A stretch of 64,000 nucleotides of DNA from Mycolicibacterium vinylchloridicum (lineage in GTDB: Bacteria; Actinomycetota; Actinomycetes; Mycobacteriales; Mycobacteriaceae): the NCBI RefSeq assembly GCF_013404075.1, contig NZ_JACBJQ010000009.1, positions 103,353 to 167,352 of the forward strand. The letters are read 5' to 3'. Shown piece after piece: positions 17,055 through 26,359 of the stretch. A program made the translations under genes and the position numbers. Position 1 is the stretch's first letter; every line of letters begins with the position of its first letter. Under the pieces are notes generated by a model. That model saw nothing but the letters and a program-made list of their open reading frames with translations, was not told the origin of the DNA and ran no database searches.

Positions 17055-18434
17055 GTGCCCCACGTCAAATACCGTTCCCCATCGATCGCACCGGCCTACA
17101 CCGGGCGGCTGTCCACCGACCCCATCCCGTCGTTGCGGTTGCCCGACGAGGCGATGGAACCCTCTGCGGCATACCGGTTCATCCACGATGAGCTGATGCT
17201 CGACGGCAGCTCCCGGCTCAACCTCGCGACGTTCGTGACGACGTGGATGGACCCCGAGGCCGAGAAACTGATGGCCGAGACGTTCGACAAGAACATGATC
17301 GACAAGGACGAGTACCCGGCCACCGCTGCCATCGAGTCACGTTGTGTGGCAATGGTTGCCGACCTGTTCCACGCCGAGAACCTGCGCGACGACGACGCCT
17401 CCACCGCAGTCGGAGTGTCGACGATCGGATCGTCGGAGGCCGTGATGCTCGGCGGGCTGGCGCTGAAGTGGCGGTGGAAGGCGCGCGTCGGGGACAAGTG
17501 GAAGACCCGCACCCCCAACCTGGTGATGGGCTCCAACGTCCAGGTGGTGTGGGAGAAGTTCTGCCGCTACTTCGAAGTCGAGCCGCGTTATATCCCGATG
17601 GCCGAGGATCGCTACGTCATCACCCCCGAGCAGGTGCTCTCCTACGTCGACGAGGACACCATCGGCGTGGTCGCCATCCTGGGCACCACCTACACCGGTG
17701 AACTCGAACCGATCGCCGAAATCTGTGCGGCCCTGGACGAACTGGCGAAGGACAAAGGACTCGACATCCCGGTACACGTCGACGCCGCCAGCGGTGGCTT
17801 CGTGGTGCCGTTCCTGCACCCCGATCTCAAATGGGACTTCCGGCTGCCGCGGGTGGCCTCGATCAACGTCAGCGGCCACAAGTACGGATTGACCTATCCC
17901 GGTATCGGATTCGTGGTGTGGCGCAACGCCGATTGTCTCCCCGAAGAGCTGGTGTTCCGGGTCAACTATCTCGGCGGTGACATGCCGACGTTCACGCTGA
18001 ACTTCTCCCGGCCCGGCAATCAGGTGGTCGGCCAGTACTACAACTTCCTGCGCCTGGGCCGAGCCGGCTACACCCATGTGATGCAGTGCCTGTCGAGCAC
18101 CGCGCGCTGGCTGTCCGATCAACTGGCGGGTTGTCAGCATTTCGAGGTGATCTCGGACGGCTCCGCGATCCCGGTGGTGGCGTTCCGCCTCAAGAATGGC
18201 TTCGACTACAACGAGTTCGACGTGTCGACAGCGCTGAGGTCCTACGGCTGGCAGGTGCCCGCCTACACGATGCCCGAAGGGGCCGAGGACATCGCGGTGC
18301 TGCGAGTGGTGGTGCGCGAAGGATTCTCCGCCGACCTGGCGCGCTCGCTGTGGGAGGACCTCAACGCGGTTCTCACGCACATGGATGCGATCAAGCCCGG
18401 CGGGTACTTCACCCAGGAACACTTCGCACACTGA
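17055..18434 (+). CDS. gadB: Glutamate decarboxylase (PLP-dependent)
   Basis: 459 residues, full length. It decarboxylates glutamate to GABA, consuming a proton, and is tied to acid resistance and GABA metabolism. The PLP-binding Lys is Lys276 in S-G-H-K-Y-G; H-V-D-A-A-S-G-G supplies the cofactor-stacking Asp/His region; T-I-G-S-S-E-A is the phosphate-binding loop. Start is GTG 17055 with GAAAGGA upstream; it follows nnr by 11 bp, so they may be cotranscribed. The next gene starts one base into its stop codon (TGATG). No gadC-type antiporter gene is nearby. Confidence 0.95.
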   Translation: MPHVKYRSPSIAPAYTGRLSTDPIPSLRLPDEAMEPSAAYRFIHDELMLDGSSRLNLATFVTTWMDPEAEKLMAETFDKNMIDKDEYPATAAIESRCVAMVADLFHAENLRDDDASTAVGVSTIGSSEAVMLGGLALKWRWKARVGDKWKTRTPNLVMGSNVQVVWEKFCRYFEVEPRYIPMAEDRYVITPEQVLSYVDEDTIGVVAILGTTYTGELEPIAEICAALDELAKDKGLDIPVHVDAASGGFVVPFLHPDLKWDFRLPRVASINVSGHKYGLTYPGIGFVVWRNADCLPEELVFRVNYLGGDMPTFTLNFSRPGNQVVGQYYNFLRLGRAGYTHVMQCLSSTARWLSDQLAGCQHFEVISDGSAIPVVAFRLKNGFDYNEFDVSTALRSYGWQVPAYTMPEGAEDIAVLRVVVREGFSADLARSLWEDLNAVLTHMDAIKPGGYFTQEHFAH

Positions 18435-18931
18435 TGGCCGACTCAGACGCTGCAGCACTACGCGCCAGCCGTGCCGATTGGGCGGCCCAGCACCTCGCGA
18501 CCTACCTCGACAGCGGTGGCACTCAGGGACACGTCCTCGACCTGAGCGATGTCGGTGGTCGGCACTTCACCACTCATTGCCTGATCCGCTATACCGGCCG
18601 CAAGTCGGGTCAGCGCTACGTCAAGCCGCTGATCTACGGCAACTTCGGCGGTGAGATCGTGATCGTCGGATCGAAGGGCGGGGCCGACAGCCATCCGGCG
18701 TGGTACCTGAACATCCAGGCCTGCGAAACGCTGGAGGTACAGATCGCGACACAGGCGTTCGAGGCCTCGTGGCGTGAACCGGAAGGCGATGAACGGCATC
18801 AGGTGTGGGAGTACATGTGTCACCTGTATCCGCCGTACATCAGCTATCAGCAGTCGACGAGTCGACGCATTCCGCTCGTCATGCTGAATCCGCTCACGCC
18901 CACGGCGATCTTCAGCGCACCCGCTGATTAG
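18434..18931 (+). CDS. Ddn-like deazaflavin (F420)-dependent oxidoreductase
   Basis: 165 residues. The pattern R-Y-T-G-R-K-S-G-Q-R-Y, P-L-I-Y-G, then I-V-G-S-K-G-G-A-D-S-H-P-A-W-Y-L-N is that of the split-barrel Ddn/FDOR-A family, which uses reduced F420 to reduce quinones or nitro compounds. The ATG at 18434 overlaps the gadB stop by one base, so the genes are coupled. The C-terminal part (W-E-Y-M-C-H-L-Y-P-P-Y) is longer than in minimal Ddn proteins. Its 3' end overlaps the convergent FAD/GcvT gene by 20 bp. The substrate is unknown. Confidence 0.85.
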   Translation: MADSDAAALRASRADWAAQHLATYLDSGGTQGHVLDLSDVGGRHFTTHCLIRYTGRKSGQRYVKPLIYGNFGGEIVIVGSKGGADSHPAWYLNIQACETLEVQIATQAFEASWREPEGDERHQVWEYMCHLYPPYISYQQSTSRRIPLVMLNPLTPTAIFSAPAD

Positions 18932-21368
18932 CCGGGTCGTAGATTGCCTTGAGCGACACGGTGATCGGGTAGGTGTCGCCGCCGACGTTGACAGCGTAGG
19001 AGCCTGCCCGCACCCAGTCGGGGGTGACGACTGCGTCGTCCGGGGACCGGACGTACCCCAGCCCGACGCACGCGCCGGTGGTGGCACCCCACGCGGCCGA
19101 ACTGACCTGTCCGGCAACGGCACCGTCGCGCAGGATCAGCTCACCGCCCCATAGCATCGGCTCTGCGGAATCGACGGCGAAGCTGACCAGCCGCCGGCGC
19201 GGCCCCTGCGCCTTGGCCTTCTCCACCGCAGCGCGCCCGAGGAAGTCGATGTCGGAGGAGAGCTTGCAGGCGAACAGCAGGCCCGCCTCGACGGGATTCT
19301 CGCTGGGGGTCAGTTCCCGGCCGAACGCCCGATAGCCCTTCTCCAGCCGCATCGATTCGATGGCGTAGTAGCCGCCGCGGGCGATGCCGAGCCGCTCGCC
19401 GGCCGACAACAGGTCCTCGTAGACACCGACCGCGAACTCGGCGGGAACGTAGAGTTCCCAACCCAGTTCGCCGACGTAGGTGATTCGGGTGGCCCGCACC
19501 GTCGCGTAGCCCAGCGAGATCAACTGGCTGGTGGCGAACGGGAAGGCGGCATCGGACAGGTCCGCGTCGGTGAGGCCGGCCAGCAGCTCGCGGGATTTGG
19601 GGCCCATGACCCCGAATACCGCCATCGACGACGTGACGTCCACCAACTCGGCGTGTGCCCGGGCCGGCAAGTTCTTGCGGATGTGGTCCTTGTCCCGCTC
19701 GGTGGTGGCCGCACTGCTGACGATCAGGTACTCCTGCGCCCCGGTGCGGGTGACAGTGACATCGGACTCGTAGGTGCCGCGCTCGTTGAGCATGCCGGTG
19801 TACACCGACTTACCCACCGGCACAGCGACATCGGCAGTGCACAGCCACTGCAGGGCTGCCTCGGCTCCCGGTCCGGCCAGCACGTACTTGGAGAACGAGG
19901 TCTGGTCGAAGACCGTGACACCGGTACGTGTGCTGATCTGCTCGGCGGCCGACCACGGCAGCCAGTTCTGCTTGCCCCACGAGTATTCGATCACCGGATC
20001 GCTGCCCGGTGGGGCGAAGAAATTGGCCCGCTCCCAGCCCATCCTGCTACCGAAATTGGCGTTTGCCTCGACCAGCAGATGGTGCACCGGTGAGCGGCGG
20101 AACGGCCGTGCGGTCGCGAGTTCGCGATTGGGCCAGGGGATCTCGTAGTGCACGCCGAGGATCTCGGCGACCCGGTCGTGCAGCCAGGCGACGTTGCCAT
20201 TGAACGGAGCGAAGCGGCGGATGTCGACGCCGGTGAGATCGGAGGTGGCCGACCCGTTGACGATCCACTCCGCCAGCGCGCGCCCGGCACCGCCCGCCGA
20301 GGCGATGCCCACCGAGTTGAAACCTGCCCCGACGAAGAAGTTCGCGCACTCGGGTGCTTCGCCGAGGATGAACTGGTTGTCCGGGGTGAAACTCTCCGGC
20401 CCGTTGTAGAGCTTCTTCAAACCGGTGTGCTCCAGCGCCGGAATCCGGAGCAGCGCATTGTCCATCAGGATTTCGAAGTGTTCCCAGTCCTCGTCGAGCA
20501 GTTGGAACTCGAACGGGTAGGGGATCTTGTCGGGGGCCACCCACGGCTTGGCCTCCGGCTCGAAGCCGCCGATGACCAGCCCGCCGACCTCTTCCTTGAA
20601 GTAGGTGTAGCCGTCGGGGTCGCGCAGGATCGGCAGGTCGGGATGCACGCCGGTGATGGTTTCGGTGACCACGTAGAAGTGCTCGGCGGAGTACAGCGGA
20701 ACGTTCACTCCGGCCATCGCGCCGATCGCCTTGGCCCACTGCCCGGCGCAGTTGACGACGACCTCGGCTTCGATGTCGCCGGCGTCGGTGCGCACGCCGG
20801 TAGCGCGGCCCCCGGCGGTGAGCACGTCGAGCACCCGGACGTGCTCGACGACTTTGGCACCGCGCTGCCGCGCGCCCTTGGCCAACGCCATGGTCAGGTC
20901 GGTCGGGTTGGCCTTGCCGTCGGCGGGCAGCCAGATCGCACCGACCAGATCGTCGGTTCGCATCACCGGATAGCGCTCGAAAGCTTCGTCGGGGCTGAGC
21001 AGTTCGCAGTCCAGCTGGTAGGCGGCCGCGTTGGCGGCGGTGCGGCGCAGCTGCGTCATCCGGTCCTCGGTTCGGGCCACCGTCACGCCGCCGCACTGCT
21101 TGTAGCCGGCGCTGAGCCCCGTCTCGGCCTCCAGCTCGGCGTACAGCTGGGTGGAGTACTGCACCAGCCGGGTGCCGCTCTCCGACGCGCGCAGCTGACC
21201 GACCAGACCCGCTGCGTGCCAGGTGGTTCCACACGACAGCTGACCTTGCTCGAGCAGCACGACATCGGCGCGGCCGAGCCTGGTCAGGTGGTAGGCGACG
21301 CTGGTGCCGATGACGCCGCCCCCGATGATGACGATCTGGGCGCGGTCGGGCAGCTCTTGGGTCGGCAT
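18912..21368 (-). CDS. FAD-dependent oxidoreductase with GcvT domain (dimethylglycine/sarcosine dehydrogenase-like)
   Basis: 818 residues. The N-terminal DAO-type FAD domain begins I-V-I-I-G-G-G-V-I-G-T-S-V-A-Y-H-L. It contains T-T-W-H-A-A-G with His51, matching the covalent-FAD His of dimethylglycine and sarcosine dehydrogenases. The C-terminal half (from about 410) is a GcvT/aminomethyltransferase domain that in relatives passes the demethylated one-carbon unit to tetrahydrofolate; Y-V-G-E-L-G-W-E-L-Y is visible. It probably demethylates an N-methylated amine or amino acid. It is downstream of, and 16 bp from, a choline-kinase-like gene on the same strand. Confidence 0.88.
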   Translation of the reverse strand: MPTQELPDRAQIVIIGGGVIGTSVAYHLTRLGRADVVLLEQGQLSCGTTWHAAGLVGQLRASESGTRLVQYSTQLYAELEAETGLSAGYKQCGGVTVARTEDRMTQLRRTAANAAAYQLDCELLSPDEAFERYPVMRTDDLVGAIWLPADGKANPTDLTMALAKGARQRGAKVVEHVRVLDVLTAGGRATGVRTDAGDIEAEVVVNCAGQWAKAIGAMAGVNVPLYSAEHFYVVTETITGVHPDLPILRDPDGYTYFKEEVGGLVIGGFEPEAKPWVAPDKIPYPFEFQLLDEDWEHFEILMDNALLRIPALEHTGLKKLYNGPESFTPDNQFILGEAPECANFFVGAGFNSVGIASAGGAGRALAEWIVNGSATSDLTGVDIRRFAPFNGNVAWLHDRVAEILGVHYEIPWPNRELATARPFRRSPVHHLLVEANANFGSRMGWERANFFAPPGSDPVIEYSWGKQNWLPWSAAEQISTRTGVTVFDQTSFSKYVLAGPGAEAALQWLCTADVAVPVGKSVYTGMLNERGTYESDVTVTRTGAQEYLIVSSAATTERDKDHIRKNLPARAHAELVDVTSSMAVFGVMGPKSRELLAGLTDADLSDAAFPFATSQLISLGYATVRATRITYVGELGWELYVPAEFAVGVYEDLLSAGERLGIARGGYYAIESMRLEKGYRAFGRELTPSENPVEAGLLFACKLSSDIDFLGRAAVEKAKAQGPRRRLVSFAVDSAEPMLWGGELILRDGAVAGQVSSAAWGATTGACVGLGYVRSPDDAVVTPDWVRAGSYAVNVGGDTYPITVSLKAIYDPANQRVR

Positions 21369-21384
21369 GAGTTCCTATCGGTCG

Positions 21385-22305
21385 TCAGTCGGATGCTTGT
21401 GCGTCGGCGAGCAGTCGGGGAAAGTCGGGGCCGCGGAACTCGGCGATCGCCGACTCGTAGCGTTCCATCGCCCATTCCCAGAAGTCGAAATCCAAAGAGC
21501 TGGAGCCATTCTGGATGCAGCCCCACAGGGTCCACCCGTACTTGCCGATGATTCCCTGCAGTCGGGCCCGCGCCGTCTTGTGGCGTAGCCGGCGGCCGTA
21601 GTACATCGTGACGAGTTCGTCGAGCTGGTCAGTGGACAGCCCGCACTCGGCCCCGATGTTGCCCAGCTCGAAACACGGATCGTTGTTGCCGGAGTACTCG
21701 TAGTCGATCAGCCAGACCTTCTCGCCGGTGTCGACGAAGTTGCCGGCCAGCAGATCGTTGTTGCAGGGCACGGTGAGGTGCTCGGACGGGCCGAGAATCC
21801 GCTTCACGGCATGGAATTCGCGGGTGTAGTACAGGTAGTCGGTCGGGATCCGGAAGCCGCGCTCCTGCACCACCTTCAGGTAGGCGGGCTGGCGTTCGAA
21901 CATGTCGAACCGGTCGCGGAAGCGCGGTCCGGCATGCAGGGCCCGGCAACCCGCCGCCACCCGCGCCAGTACATCGGGTCGCTGCAGGTCGGCGTTGGTC
22001 AATGTGGTGCCCTCGAGGAACCCGACCAGCAGGATCCCCAGATCGGGGCGGTAGTCGATCACCGGCGCGCCGACACCGGCCTGCTCGGCGGCCTTGCTGT
22101 TGACGTACTCGTTGTCGCGGTCGATGCCGAGAAGGTTCGTCGCGTTGACGCTGCACCGGGCGACGTACGTTCCGGTCGCCGTGGTGATCTTGATGTTGCG
22201 ATTGGTCAGGCCGCCGGAGAGTTCCTCGAGTTGGCGCGGCCGTCCGGCCAGGACCGGCAATTGGTCCAGCAGTGCATCCAGTTCCGGATCAGACAGGAAC
22301 GGCAT
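21385..22305 (-). CDS. Choline/ethanolamine kinase-like phosphotransferase
   Basis: 306 residues of the aminoglycoside phosphotransferase / LicA choline kinase fold. An N-terminal G-G-L-T-N-R-N-I-K loop is followed by the catalytic region C-N-N-D-L-L-A-G-N (usual H-N-D-L-x-x-x-N, with Asn in place of His) and the metal-binding L-I-D-Y-E-Y-S-G-N-N-D with F-E-L-G-N. It likely phosphorylates an amino alcohol such as choline. ATG 22305, with GAGGA about 8 bp upstream. It shares a promoter region with the divergent HAD phosphatase gene, and the downstream demethylase-like gene makes metabolism of an N-methylated amine a reasonable guess. Confidence 0.82.
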   Translation of the reverse strand: MPFLSDPELDALLDQLPVLAGRPRQLEELSGGLTNRNIKITTATGTYVARCSVNATNLLGIDRDNEYVNSKAAEQAGVGAPVIDYRPDLGILLVGFLEGTTLTNADLQRPDVLARVAAGCRALHAGPRFRDRFDMFERQPAYLKVVQERGFRIPTDYLYYTREFHAVKRILGPSEHLTVPCNNDLLAGNFVDTGEKVWLIDYEYSGNNDPCFELGNIGAECGLSTDQLDELVTMYYGRRLRHKTARARLQGIIGKYGWTLWGCIQNGSSSLDFDFWEWAMERYESAIAEFRGPDFPRLLADAQASD

Positions 22306-22336
22306 ACAGACATCCTCGCGCCGGAACGGGCATCGC

Positions 22337-22353
22337 GTCTAAAAGACTAGACT
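22337..22353. promoter_or_regulatory. GntR-type operator overlapping divergent -10 boxes
   Basis: GTCTA (22337-22341) and TAGAC (22348-22352) form an inverted repeat, and GTCT-AAA-AGAC (22337-22347) is a second nested palindrome. This is close to the GTnTAnAC type of HutC/FarR-like GntR sites. TAGACT (22348-22353) is a -10-like hexamer 8 bp before the HAD GTG, and its mirror TAGTCT lies on the minus strand. A HutC-type GntR gene is 0.7 kb away. Confidence 0.6.
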
Positions 22354-22361
22354 ATTGGACT

Positions 22362-23072
22362 GTGCCGGAACCAATGCTTGCCCATGCGGTGATGTCGGAC
22401 TGGGCCACCGCCGCGCGCCCGGCCGTGATCTTCGATTTCAACGGGACGCTCTCCGATGACGAGCCGATCCTGTTCCGCATCTTCAGTGAGCTGTTCAGCG
22501 CCCATTTGGGCTGGTCGATGACCCAGCAGGACTACGACAGCCAGCTTCTGGGCCACAGCGATCGCGAAATCGTCGAGAAGGCGCTGGAGATCACCGGCGT
22601 CGAGCGTGACGTCGACGCGCTGCTCGAACTGCGTAAGGGGCGCTACCGCGAACTGGTGGCCGACGACAACCCGATCCAGCCTGACACGGTGCGGCTAGTG
22701 CAGCTTCTCGCCGAGCACGGGGTGCCATTGGCCATCGTCACCGGAGCCCAGCGCGACGACGTCCGCGCCGTCCTGGCAAGCAGTCCGGTCGGTGAGCTGA
22801 TCGGCGTCGTGGTCGCCGAAGAGGATGTCACCCGCGGCAAGCCGGACCCGGAGGGATTCCTTACCGGCGCTGCTCAACTCGATTGTGCGCCAACCGACAT
22901 CGTGGTCTTCGAGGATTCGGTGCCCGGGGTGCGGGGCGCACTCGCGGCGGGTATGCGCTGCATCGCCGTCGGTGTGGCGCCCAGCGCCGAGCTGACCGCG
23001 GTCGCTCCGGTGATGATCCCGCGGCTGTCCGCCGACGTCGTCGAGCATGTACTGCCCTTGCTGCGGGCCTAA
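22362..23072 (+). CDS. HAD-superfamily phosphatase (beta-phosphoglucomutase-like)
   Basis: 236 residues. Motif I reads V-I-F-D-F-N-G-T-L: the nucleophile Asp25 is present but the usual second Asp is Asn27, which should weaken general acid/base catalysis in a classical phosphatase. Motif II is V-T-G-A-Q, motif III Lys lies in G-K-P-D-P-E-G-F, and motif IV is F-E-D-S-V-P-G-V. I chose the GTG at 22362 because a TAGACT -10 box ends 8 bp before it (leaderless); the in-frame ATGs at 22374 and 22392 are alternatives. It is divergent from the choline-kinase-like gene and convergent with the GntR gene. Confidence 0.8.
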   Translation: MPEPMLAHAVMSDWATAARPAVIFDFNGTLSDDEPILFRIFSELFSAHLGWSMTQQDYDSQLLGHSDREIVEKALEITGVERDVDALLELRKGRYRELVADDNPIQPDTVRLVQLLAEHGVPLAIVTGAQRDDVRAVLASSPVGELIGVVVAEEDVTRGKPDPEGFLTGAAQLDCAPTDIVVFEDSVPGVRGALAAGMRCIAVGVAPSAELTAVAPVMIPRLSADVVEHVLPLLRA

Positions 23073-23884
23073 GAGGCCGGCGAGCTCTCCACCTCGGCGT
23101 CCGGACCCCGGTCCACGCTGGACTTCACCCGGATGCGGGTGCGGTCGGAGCGGAAGAAGTCGTGGGAGAACTCCACCGGCACGCCATTGCGGTCGTACGC
23201 GGTCCGCGTCACCACCAGCAGCGGGTCGCCGACGGCCACCCCCAGCAGCTCGGCCGACGACTCGGACGCCGAGGCGGCCTCGATGTGCTCGTCGGCCGAG
23301 AACACCGGGGTGTCGAAGTTCTCGGCCATCAGCGTGTACACCGACCCGGTGAGATCGGAGGTCAGCAGGCGCGGAAACCGGGCCGCTGGCAGGTAGGTCT
23401 CCTCCAGCAGCACGGGAGTGTTGTTGGCTGAGCGGATACGGATGATCTCGTGCACCGGAGCACCGCTTTTGAGCCGCAGCGCGTGCCGGACATTGGCGGT
23501 CGGCTGCCGGGTCAGGGCCCGGATCACCCGAGCGCCGGCGGCCAGGTCGAGCCGGCGCAACTGCTCGGTGAAGCCCGGCAGCCCGGTGTGGTCGAACTCC
23601 AGGCGGGGCGTCTCGACGAAATTTCCCCCGAAGCGGCCCCGGCTGCGGCGGATCAGCCCCTTGGCCTCGATGGCCGCCAGCGCCTGCCGCAGCGTCATCC
23701 TGCTCACGCCCAGCGCACCGGCGATCTCGACCTCGGAGGGCAGCTTGTCACCGGGCGACAACCGGCCGGAAACGATCAGTTTCTCCAGCCAGACCGAGAT
23801 CCGGGAGTGTGCAGGCTGCTCGGACGGGCCGCCGAGGTCCGGCCGCGTCGCCAGCACTCCGTCGTCCATCGACAGCACCCGCAT
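23069..23884 (-). CDS. GntR-family transcriptional regulator, HutC/UTRA type
   Basis: 271 residues. The N-terminal winged helix shows L-S-P-G-D-K-L-P-S-E-V-E-I-A and V-S-R-M-T-L-R-Q-A-L (about residues 40-75), and a UTRA ligand-binding domain follows (E-E-T-Y-L-P, then D-R-N-G-V-P-V-E-F-S-H-D). The UTRA ligand is usually a substrate or intermediate of the controlled pathway. It ends with a 4-bp overlap against the HAD gene. It most likely controls the divergent HAD and choline-kinase/demethylase promoters through the GTCTA repeat at 22337-22352. About 95 bp separate it from alr. Confidence 0.88.
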   Translation of the reverse strand: MRVLSMDDGVLATRPDLGGPSEQPAHSRISVWLEKLIVSGRLSPGDKLPSEVEIAGALGVSRMTLRQALAAIEAKGLIRRSRGRFGGNFVETPRLEFDHTGLPGFTEQLRRLDLAAGARVIRALTRQPTANVRHALRLKSGAPVHEIIRIRSANNTPVLLEETYLPAARFPRLLTSDLTGSVYTLMAENFDTPVFSADEHIEAASASESSAELLGVAVGDPLLVVTRTAYDRNGVPVEFSHDFFRSDRTRIRVKSSVDRGPDAEVESSPAS

Positions 23885-23979
23885 TCCGATGACTCTACCG
23901 TCCCCGCGGCGACGAAATAACAGGTCAGCGCCCTATGCGGGCTTCTGCGCCGGCTTCTGGGACAATTGGCGGCGGTGAC

Positions 23980-25167
23980 ATGAACATGCACACGACATCG
24001 TTGACCCCGTCGACGCACACCCAGGCTTCCGGTCCAGGCGCCGAAGCGCTCGTCGATCTCGGGGCGATCGCCCACAACGTGCGCGTTTTGCGTGAGCACG
24101 CGGGATCGGCCCAGGTGATGGCGGTCGTCAAGGCCGACGCGTACGGCCACGGCGCCACCCAGGCCGGCCGCGCGGCAATCGCTGCCGGCGCGGCCGAGCT
24201 CGGCGTCGCGACCATCGACGAGGCGGTGGCGCTGCGCGACGGCGGCATCACCGCACCCGTGCTGGCCTGGCTGCATCCGCCCGGCACCGACTTCGCCCCG
24301 GCGCTGTCGGCCGATGTCCAGGTCGCGGTGTCGTCGGCGCGCCAGGTCGCCGAAGTGCTCGACGCGGTCGAGCGGACCGGGCGCACGGCCGAGGTCACCG
24401 TCAAGGTCGACACCGGGCTCAACCGCAACGGCGTCAGTATCGCCGACTTCCCGGCGGTGCTGAGCGAACTGCAGCGCGCCGTCGCCGCCGATGCGATCCG
24501 CCTGCGGGGCATCATGTCGCACCTGGCCAACGGCGACTCTCCGGATGATCCGCTCAATGACCTTCAGGCGCAGCGCTTTACCGACGTGATCGCTGAAGCA
24601 CGCAGGCGCGGAGTCGAATTCGAGGTTGCCCACCTGTCGAACTCGCCATCGGCGATGACACGACCGGATCTGGGTTTCGACATGGTCCGACCCGGCATCG
24701 CCGTCTACGGCCTCAGTCCCATCCCGGAACGCGGCGACATGGGCCTGCGCCCGGCGATGACGCTGAAATGCGCGGTGACGATGGTCAAACCGGTCAAGGC
24801 CGGCGACGGGGTGTCCTATGGACACACCTGGATCGCTGAGCGGGACACCACCCTGGCGCTGCTGCCGATCGGCTATGCCGACGGGCTGTACCGTCCGCTG
24901 GGTGGCCGGATCGACGTGCTGATCAACCGCAGGCTGCGTCCCAGCGTCGGGCGGGTGTGCATGGACCAGTTCGTCGTCGACCTCGGCCCGGGGGAGCCCG
25001 ACGTGAGCGAGGGCGACGAGGCAATCCTGTTCGGCCCGGGCACATCCGGTGAGCCGACCGCCCAAACATGGGCCGATCTGCTCGGCACGATCCACTACGA
25101 GGTGGTCACCAGCCCGCGCGGGCGAGTGGTGCGTACGTATCGGGAGGCCGACGCCGGTGGGCAGTGA
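23980..25167 (+). CDS. alr: Alanine racemase
   Basis: 395 residues from the ATG at 23980. It interconverts L- and D-alanine for peptidoglycan. The PLP Lys is Lys51 in [20 protein letters not shown] holds the catalytic Tyr of the second domain, and [10 protein letters not shown] is the conserved C-terminal motif. Upstream in-frame codons back to 23935 would add an unusual N-terminus; ATG 23986 is an alternative. Its end overlaps an alpha/beta hydrolase gene by 11 bp. It begins the alr-hydrolase-tsaE-tsaB-rimI-tsaD run. Confidence 0.96.
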   Translation: MNMHTTSLTPSTHTQASGPGAEALVDLGAIAHNVRVLREHAGSAQVMAVVKADAYGHGATQAGRAAIAAGAAELGVATIDEAVALRDGGITAPVLAWLHPPGTDFAPALSADVQVAVSSARQVAEVLDAVERTGRTAEVTVKVDTGLNRNGVSIADFPAVLSELQRAVAADAIRLRGIMSHLANGDSPDDPLNDLQAQRFTDVIAEARRRGVEFEVAHLSNSPSAMTRPDLGFDMVRPGIAVYGLSPIPERGDMGLRPAMTLKCAVTMVKPVKAGDGVSYGHTWIAERDTTLALLPIGYADGLYRPLGGRIDVLINRRLRPSVGRVCMDQFVVDLGPGEPDVSEGDEAILFGPGTSGEPTAQTWADLLGTIHYEVVTSPRGRVVRTYREADAGGQ

Positions 25168-26359
25168 TGGCGAGAAGGACCCCAAGCGCGCTCGCGGGAT
25201 CGACGAAAGGTTGGTCCGCCGCGCCGAGAAGAGCGCGGCGAAGCTGGCCCGCAAGGCCGACAACCCCGGTCTCGGCGTCGGCAGGAAGGCCGGATTGCTC
25301 GCCGGAATGGCCGGGCTGAGCGCGGTCGGCACTGTCGCCGGGGTATCGATGGCCCGCGCATTGGGACACCGTTCCTACATCCAAGACGCCTACCAGGGCG
25401 AGGATTTCGGGCTGCTCGAAGCAGATCGCGGCTGTGTGATCACCACGCCGGACGGTATCCCGTTGGTGGTGCGCGAGGTCGGACCGATCACCGCCCCGCT
25501 GACCGTGGTCTTCGCCCACGGGTTCTGTCTGCGAATGGGGTCATTTCACTTCCAGCGCGCGGCGCTGGCGGCCCGCTGGGGCGATCAGGTCCGCATGGTG
25601 TTCTACGATCAGCGCGGCCACGGCCAATCCGGCCCGGCCCCGGTCGACACCTACACCGTGACCCAGCTGGGCCAGGATCTGGAAACCGTTCTGCAAGTGA
25701 TGGTTCCGCGCGGCCCGATCGTCCTCGTCGGGCATTCGATGGGCGGCATGACGGTGCTGTCACACGCCCGCCAGTTCCCCGAGCAGTACGGCAGCAGAAT
25801 CGTCGGTGCGGCGCTGATCTCGTCGGCGTCCGAAGGGCTGTCCCGCTCACCGCTGGGCGAGATCCTGCAGAACCCCGCACTCGAGGCCATGCGCTTCGCC
25901 GCGCGCTACGCACCGAAGCTGGTGCACCGCACCCGAGGCGCGGCCCGGTCGGTGATCCGCCCGATCCTGCGCGCTGCCTCCTACGGCGACGACCACATGA
26001 GCCCGCGCGTTGTGGCGTTCTCCGAGGAGATGATTCACGACACTCCCATCGCCACCCTGGTCGAGTTCCTGCACGCGCTGGAAGTTCACGACGAGAGCGC
26101 GGCGTTACCCGTCCTGGCCCGCATTCCGACGTTGATCGCCTGCGGCGACCACGATGTGCTGACCCCGATCGTGCATTCAGAGGAAATGGCTGCGGTGTTG
26201 CCGAACAGCGAATTACTGATCGTCGGCGGAGCAGGACATCTGGTGCAGCTCGAACAGCCCGAGCTGATCAATGACGCGCTGGTGCATCTGGTCGAGCGCG
26301 CGACCCCGTCGAAACTGATCGCGTTCGCCCGCCGGCTCAAGGACCGAGCCCGTGGATAG
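25157..26359 (+). CDS. Membrane-anchored alpha/beta hydrolase
   Basis: 400 residues from the GTG at 25157, inside the end of alr. Residues 1-35 are strongly basic, 40-65 are a hydrophobic Gly/Ala-rich segment likely to be a membrane anchor, and the hydrolase domain starts near 95. V-F-A-H-G-F-C-L-R supplies the oxyanion region, G-H-S-M-G-G the Ser nucleophile, C-G-D-H-D-V-L-T-P the acid, and G-G-A-G-H-L-V-Q the catalytic His. Substrate unknown; relatives include esterases and lipases. It is embedded between cell-wall and tRNA-modification genes and overlaps tsaE by 8 bp, so it is part of the same transcript. Confidence 0.85.
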   Translation: MGSDGEKDPKRARGIDERLVRRAEKSAAKLARKADNPGLGVGRKAGLLAGMAGLSAVGTVAGVSMARALGHRSYIQDAYQGEDFGLLEADRGCVITTPDGIPLVVREVGPITAPLTVVFAHGFCLRMGSFHFQRAALAARWGDQVRMVFYDQRGHGQSGPAPVDTYTVTQLGQDLETVLQVMVPRGPIVLVGHSMGGMTVLSHARQFPEQYGSRIVGAALISSASEGLSRSPLGEILQNPALEAMRFAARYAPKLVHRTRGAARSVIRPILRAASYGDDHMSPRVVAFSEEMIHDTPIATLVEFLHALEVHDESAALPVLARIPTLIACGDHDVLTPIVHSEEMAAVLPNSELLIVGGAGHLVQLEQPELINDALVHLVERATPSKLIAFARRLKDRARG

